DNA from: Priapulus caudatus
Taxonomy: Eukaryota; Priapulida; Priapulimorpha; Priapulimorphida; Priapulidae
Direction: 5' to 3'
NCBI RefSeq assembly: GCF_000485595.1
Contig: NW_014577238.1
Coordinates: 21,142-43,388, forward strand
DNA: 22,247 nt
Part shown: positions 20,136 through 22,247 of the stretch, piece by piece
How the letters are laid out: every line of letters begins with the position of its first letter
Position numbering within the stretch: position 1 is the first letter of the stretch
Translations under genes and position numbers: made by a program
The notes under the pieces: model-generated
What the model was told of the DNA's origin: nothing
What the model saw: the letters and a program-made list of their open reading frames with translations, nothing else
The model's database searches: none

Positions 20136-20425
20136 CAGTGGTTCTTAACCTTTTTAGAGGCGCCGAACCCTAACGAAACCCACTGCTCACTCGCCGATCC
20201 TCTCAAATTTGACAAAAACAAATCAATTTTAATTAATCCAAAAATAAAACATATTGCATCAACATTCAAGACTATATTTGGAAAGCGTGCAAAGAATGAA
20301 CAAAAAATACAAATTATAGCAAATTATAGAAAAATTTTAATGCGTTTCGGAGAACCTCCGCCGAACCCCTGAGACTGGCTCACCGAACCCCTGGGGTTCG
20401 GCCGAACCCAGGTTAAGAACCACTG
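20136..20425. mobile_element. 290-bp hAT-type MITE
   Basis: The ends are CAGTGGTTCTTAACCT and its perfect 16-bp inverse. CTCTAGAG flanks both sides (20128-20135 and 20426-20433), a perfect 8-bp target-site duplication. CAGTGGTTCT-type termini with 8-bp duplications are characteristic of non-autonomous hAT elements. Subterminal CCGAACCC/GGGTTCGG motifs repeat near the right end. It is non-coding; an autonomous partner would be elsewhere. Confidence 0.95.
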
Positions 20426-20433
20426 CTCTAGAG

Positions 20434-20837
20434 TATATAGTGCAGATCTCATCGTATGGTTAGGTGGATGTGTAGTTAAATGCTTAATTACTGTAACAGT
20501 TATCCATTACACAGCAACATCAGCTCAAAAACTCCTCGTAACTATTCCTAATTGGCCTTTTCATGTTAAAATTTCCTTTTCAGATATCACGAAATATGGC
20601 TCGCGATTCCCCCCATAAAAGCCCGAGCCAATTCCAACCTCTTAACACGAGGATTTTCATGAATTTTCATGATCCGCTTCGCTTGCCCATTAACGTGTGG
20701 TCATAATTGGCGAGTGCAGCTGCTTGTGGGTTGGTATGAGCATGTTGGGGTGGTCCTAATGAGTACATGCTAGTTGGATTAATGCTAGTTTATATAAGCC
20801 GTCGGTGAAAGATCGTCTTGCAGAGGTGTCCGTCTGC
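20434..20837. other. Non-genic stretch
   Basis: No gene or element is recognised. A TATATAA word is at 20791-20797, but no transcription unit can be shown downstream. Confidence 0.5.
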
Positions 20838-20985
20838 AATTCTCACTCCATTGGGTGTGTGGCAACTAATCCTGCCTGAAATCGAGTGAACAACTTTCAC
20901 GTATTCAATTTTTATTCGCACCCAAAATTCTCACTCAATTGGGTGTGTAATATGTAACTAACCCTGCCTGCAATCGAGTGAAAAA
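20838..20985. repeat. Two imperfect tandem units, 88-base spacing
   Basis: AATTCTCACTC(C/A)ATTGGGTGTGT, then AACTAA(T/C)CCTGCCTG(A/C)AATCGAGTGAA, occurs from 20838 and again from 20926. There are only two units. The function is unknown. Confidence 0.85.
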
Positions 20986-21509
20986 ACTCCGTTTTTTTAT
21001 TTAAATTTCGATAATGAACTTGAATAGTTTAACTTTTATACGTCATTAGAAAGCACGTGCGCGCAACAGCGTGAAAGCGAAACAGATAGCAGAACTTTGC
21101 CGATTTTTACGCTCTCGTCAGTCAAATCGTGATATGTAGCAGAGGCAACCGTGTGGAACCGTGTGGGCTCCTCGGTTTGATTTACGATGTTACACCTATG
21201 GTTACACAAACAATTTCTGTCGTGCTTCCACGCATCTGTCGATCAGCTTTTGCTCATGTGTCATTGTACACTGCTTTGCTTGGGAGTTAGAGTTGATAGT
21301 ATATGACGGTGTTGTCCTAATATAATGCTAACTGCAGTGACATTGTAATGATTTATGGCGAGGATAACTATTAAGAAAATCAGAAAAATCGACATTTCTG
21401 AACACATTCATCACACGATGCGGTTTCACGAGAAATCATCGAGTTAATGTTGTATAGAGCAACGCCATGTGCAATACTGGCTACAGAGCTAAACCGTACT
21501 GTTCAGAAA
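20986..21509. other. Non-genic stretch
   Basis: No gene is recognised on either strand. Composition is mixed, with a locally GC-richer part around 21050-21180 that includes a short direct repeat of AACCGTGTGG. Confidence 0.5.
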
Positions 21510-21664
21510 GCGTGCATGTGTGTGCGTGCGTATATGAGTGTGTGCATATATGTGTGTTTGTGTGTGTGTGCGTCCATATATGCGTGTGAGTCTGTTGTTG
21601 TGAACGTCTTGAGTATGTTTTGTGTGCACGTGTGTGTGTCCGTGCGTGTGCGCGTGCACGCGCA

Positions 21665-21696
<32 letters not shown>

Positions 21697-21715
21697 TGCA
21701 TGCGTATGTGTGTGC
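21510..21715. repeat. TG/CG-rich microsatellite, alternating purine-pyrimidine
   Basis: Mostly TGTG, TGCG and ATGCGTG words on the + strand over about 200 bases. The long Cys/Val/Arg or Thr/His frames on both strands are low-complexity artefacts of the repeat, not genes. Confidence 0.95.
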
Positions 21716-21850
21716 TTTCCATTACAGCGTTTCCACCGGAACCTTGAGCTGTCAGTTTCTGTCGCACAAAAACTCAAAAACTCAGCCGCTTAAGTTTACG
21801 CTGTCATCACTTGATAAGATGATTATATCTAGATGTTAGATTGGTTGGTT

Positions 21851-22100
21851 TTTAGCTCACCTTGACATCGGCAAGATGAGCTATTACCATGGGTCGTCGT
21901 CCGTCGTACGTCCGTCCGGCCTTCCGTCAACATTTGGCTACGGTCAACGATGACTTAGGAACCGTTTGACCCACGTTTGAAATTGGGTATAGTTGCTACT
22001 GCTATGGGAGAGGTTTGAATGTCCTATTTTGGAGCAGTCGCCAGTCGACGTACTTACGAGCCACGGCAATTTTTTGGCAAAAATGGAAATTGCCATTTTA
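21851..22100 (+). repeat. Dispersed GACG-rich repeat, copy 2
   Basis: It is opposite in orientation to 12438-12676, running from AGCTCACCTTGACATCGGCA through CCATGGG, a CGTCCGTC cluster (21895-21930) and CATTTGGCTACGGTCAACG, to CACGGCAATTTTTTGGCAAA. It may extend toward the window end. The remaining bases, 22101-22247, show nothing recognisable. Confidence 0.85.
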
Positions 22101-22247
22101 AAGAACTTTTTGAAGAACACATACGATTTTCATGTAAACTGATGCAGATGGTGTCATATGATTAAGGGAGAATCCGAGACGCAAACAAGGTAAAGTTTGA
22201 ATATATTTATTCACATATTGATAGAATATTTACAAGTTGAAAACTAT

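Noticed and set aside
20791-20797. TATATAA as a core promoter
   Set aside because: AT-rich words are common here and no exon or conserved frame follows.
21447-21839. 130-codon Cys/Val-rich protein and antisense Thr/His-rich proteins
   Set aside because: All derive from the TG/CG microsatellite.

Overview
The window looks like nuclear DNA of an intron-rich invertebrate animal, probably a marine one; the species cannot be named from the sequence. Four things point this way: one gene split by GT-AG introns into short exons, a metazoan-type GMC oxidoreductase product, abundant short non-autonomous DNA transposons with target-site duplications, and long microsatellites. No bacterial-style gene, operon, rRNA, tRNA or CRISPR array was recognised. 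The only protein-coding gene I can support is the C-terminal three quarters of a flavin-dependent GMC oxidoreductase (glucose/choline dehydrogenase-like), on the + strand in eight exons from 7442 to 13629. Splice phases agree at all seven junctions. The N-terminal FAD-binding exons are not in the window.

Layout: 1-1094 holds nothing recognisable. Positions 1095-6264 (copy A) are a second, heavily scrambled version of the same locus: a CA-rich tract, seven exon-like blocks (1315-4277), a GC-rich insertion (about 4437-4900) and a fold-back element (about 4989-6262). At 6265 the sequence abruptly becomes clean and continues with a 3'-flank segment (C1, 6265-7372). C1 recurs after the intact gene (C2, about 13661-14515). 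Copy B (7373-13629) is the readable gene. Its last intron (10006-13499) holds a 1-kb fold-back element with a telomere-like core, a 1.6-kb duplicated segment, a dispersed GACG-rich repeat and a 113-bp fold-back with a perfect 10-bp target-site duplication.

Positions 14467-22247 look non-genic: a 180-bp MITE with a TAACCC core, three copies of an AT-rich repeat with hairpin arms, an AT-rich stretch without recognised features (15900-17790), a second copy (D, 17999-19639) of the segment in the gene's last intron, a 290-bp hAT-type MITE, a short tandem repeat, a TG/CG-rich microsatellite, and a second copy of the dispersed GACG repeat.

The main theme is local duplication plus uneven sequence quality. 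Every exon of copy A is 11-31% longer than its partner in copy B, through scattered small insertions in exons and introns alike. That fits an unpolished long-read patch better than a biologically decayed pseudogene. I found no clear new biological system. The best candidates for novelty are two structurally different inverted-repeat element families that both enclose telomere-like tracts, and the possibility that copy B is an orphan C-terminal cassette with no N-terminal exons of its own.
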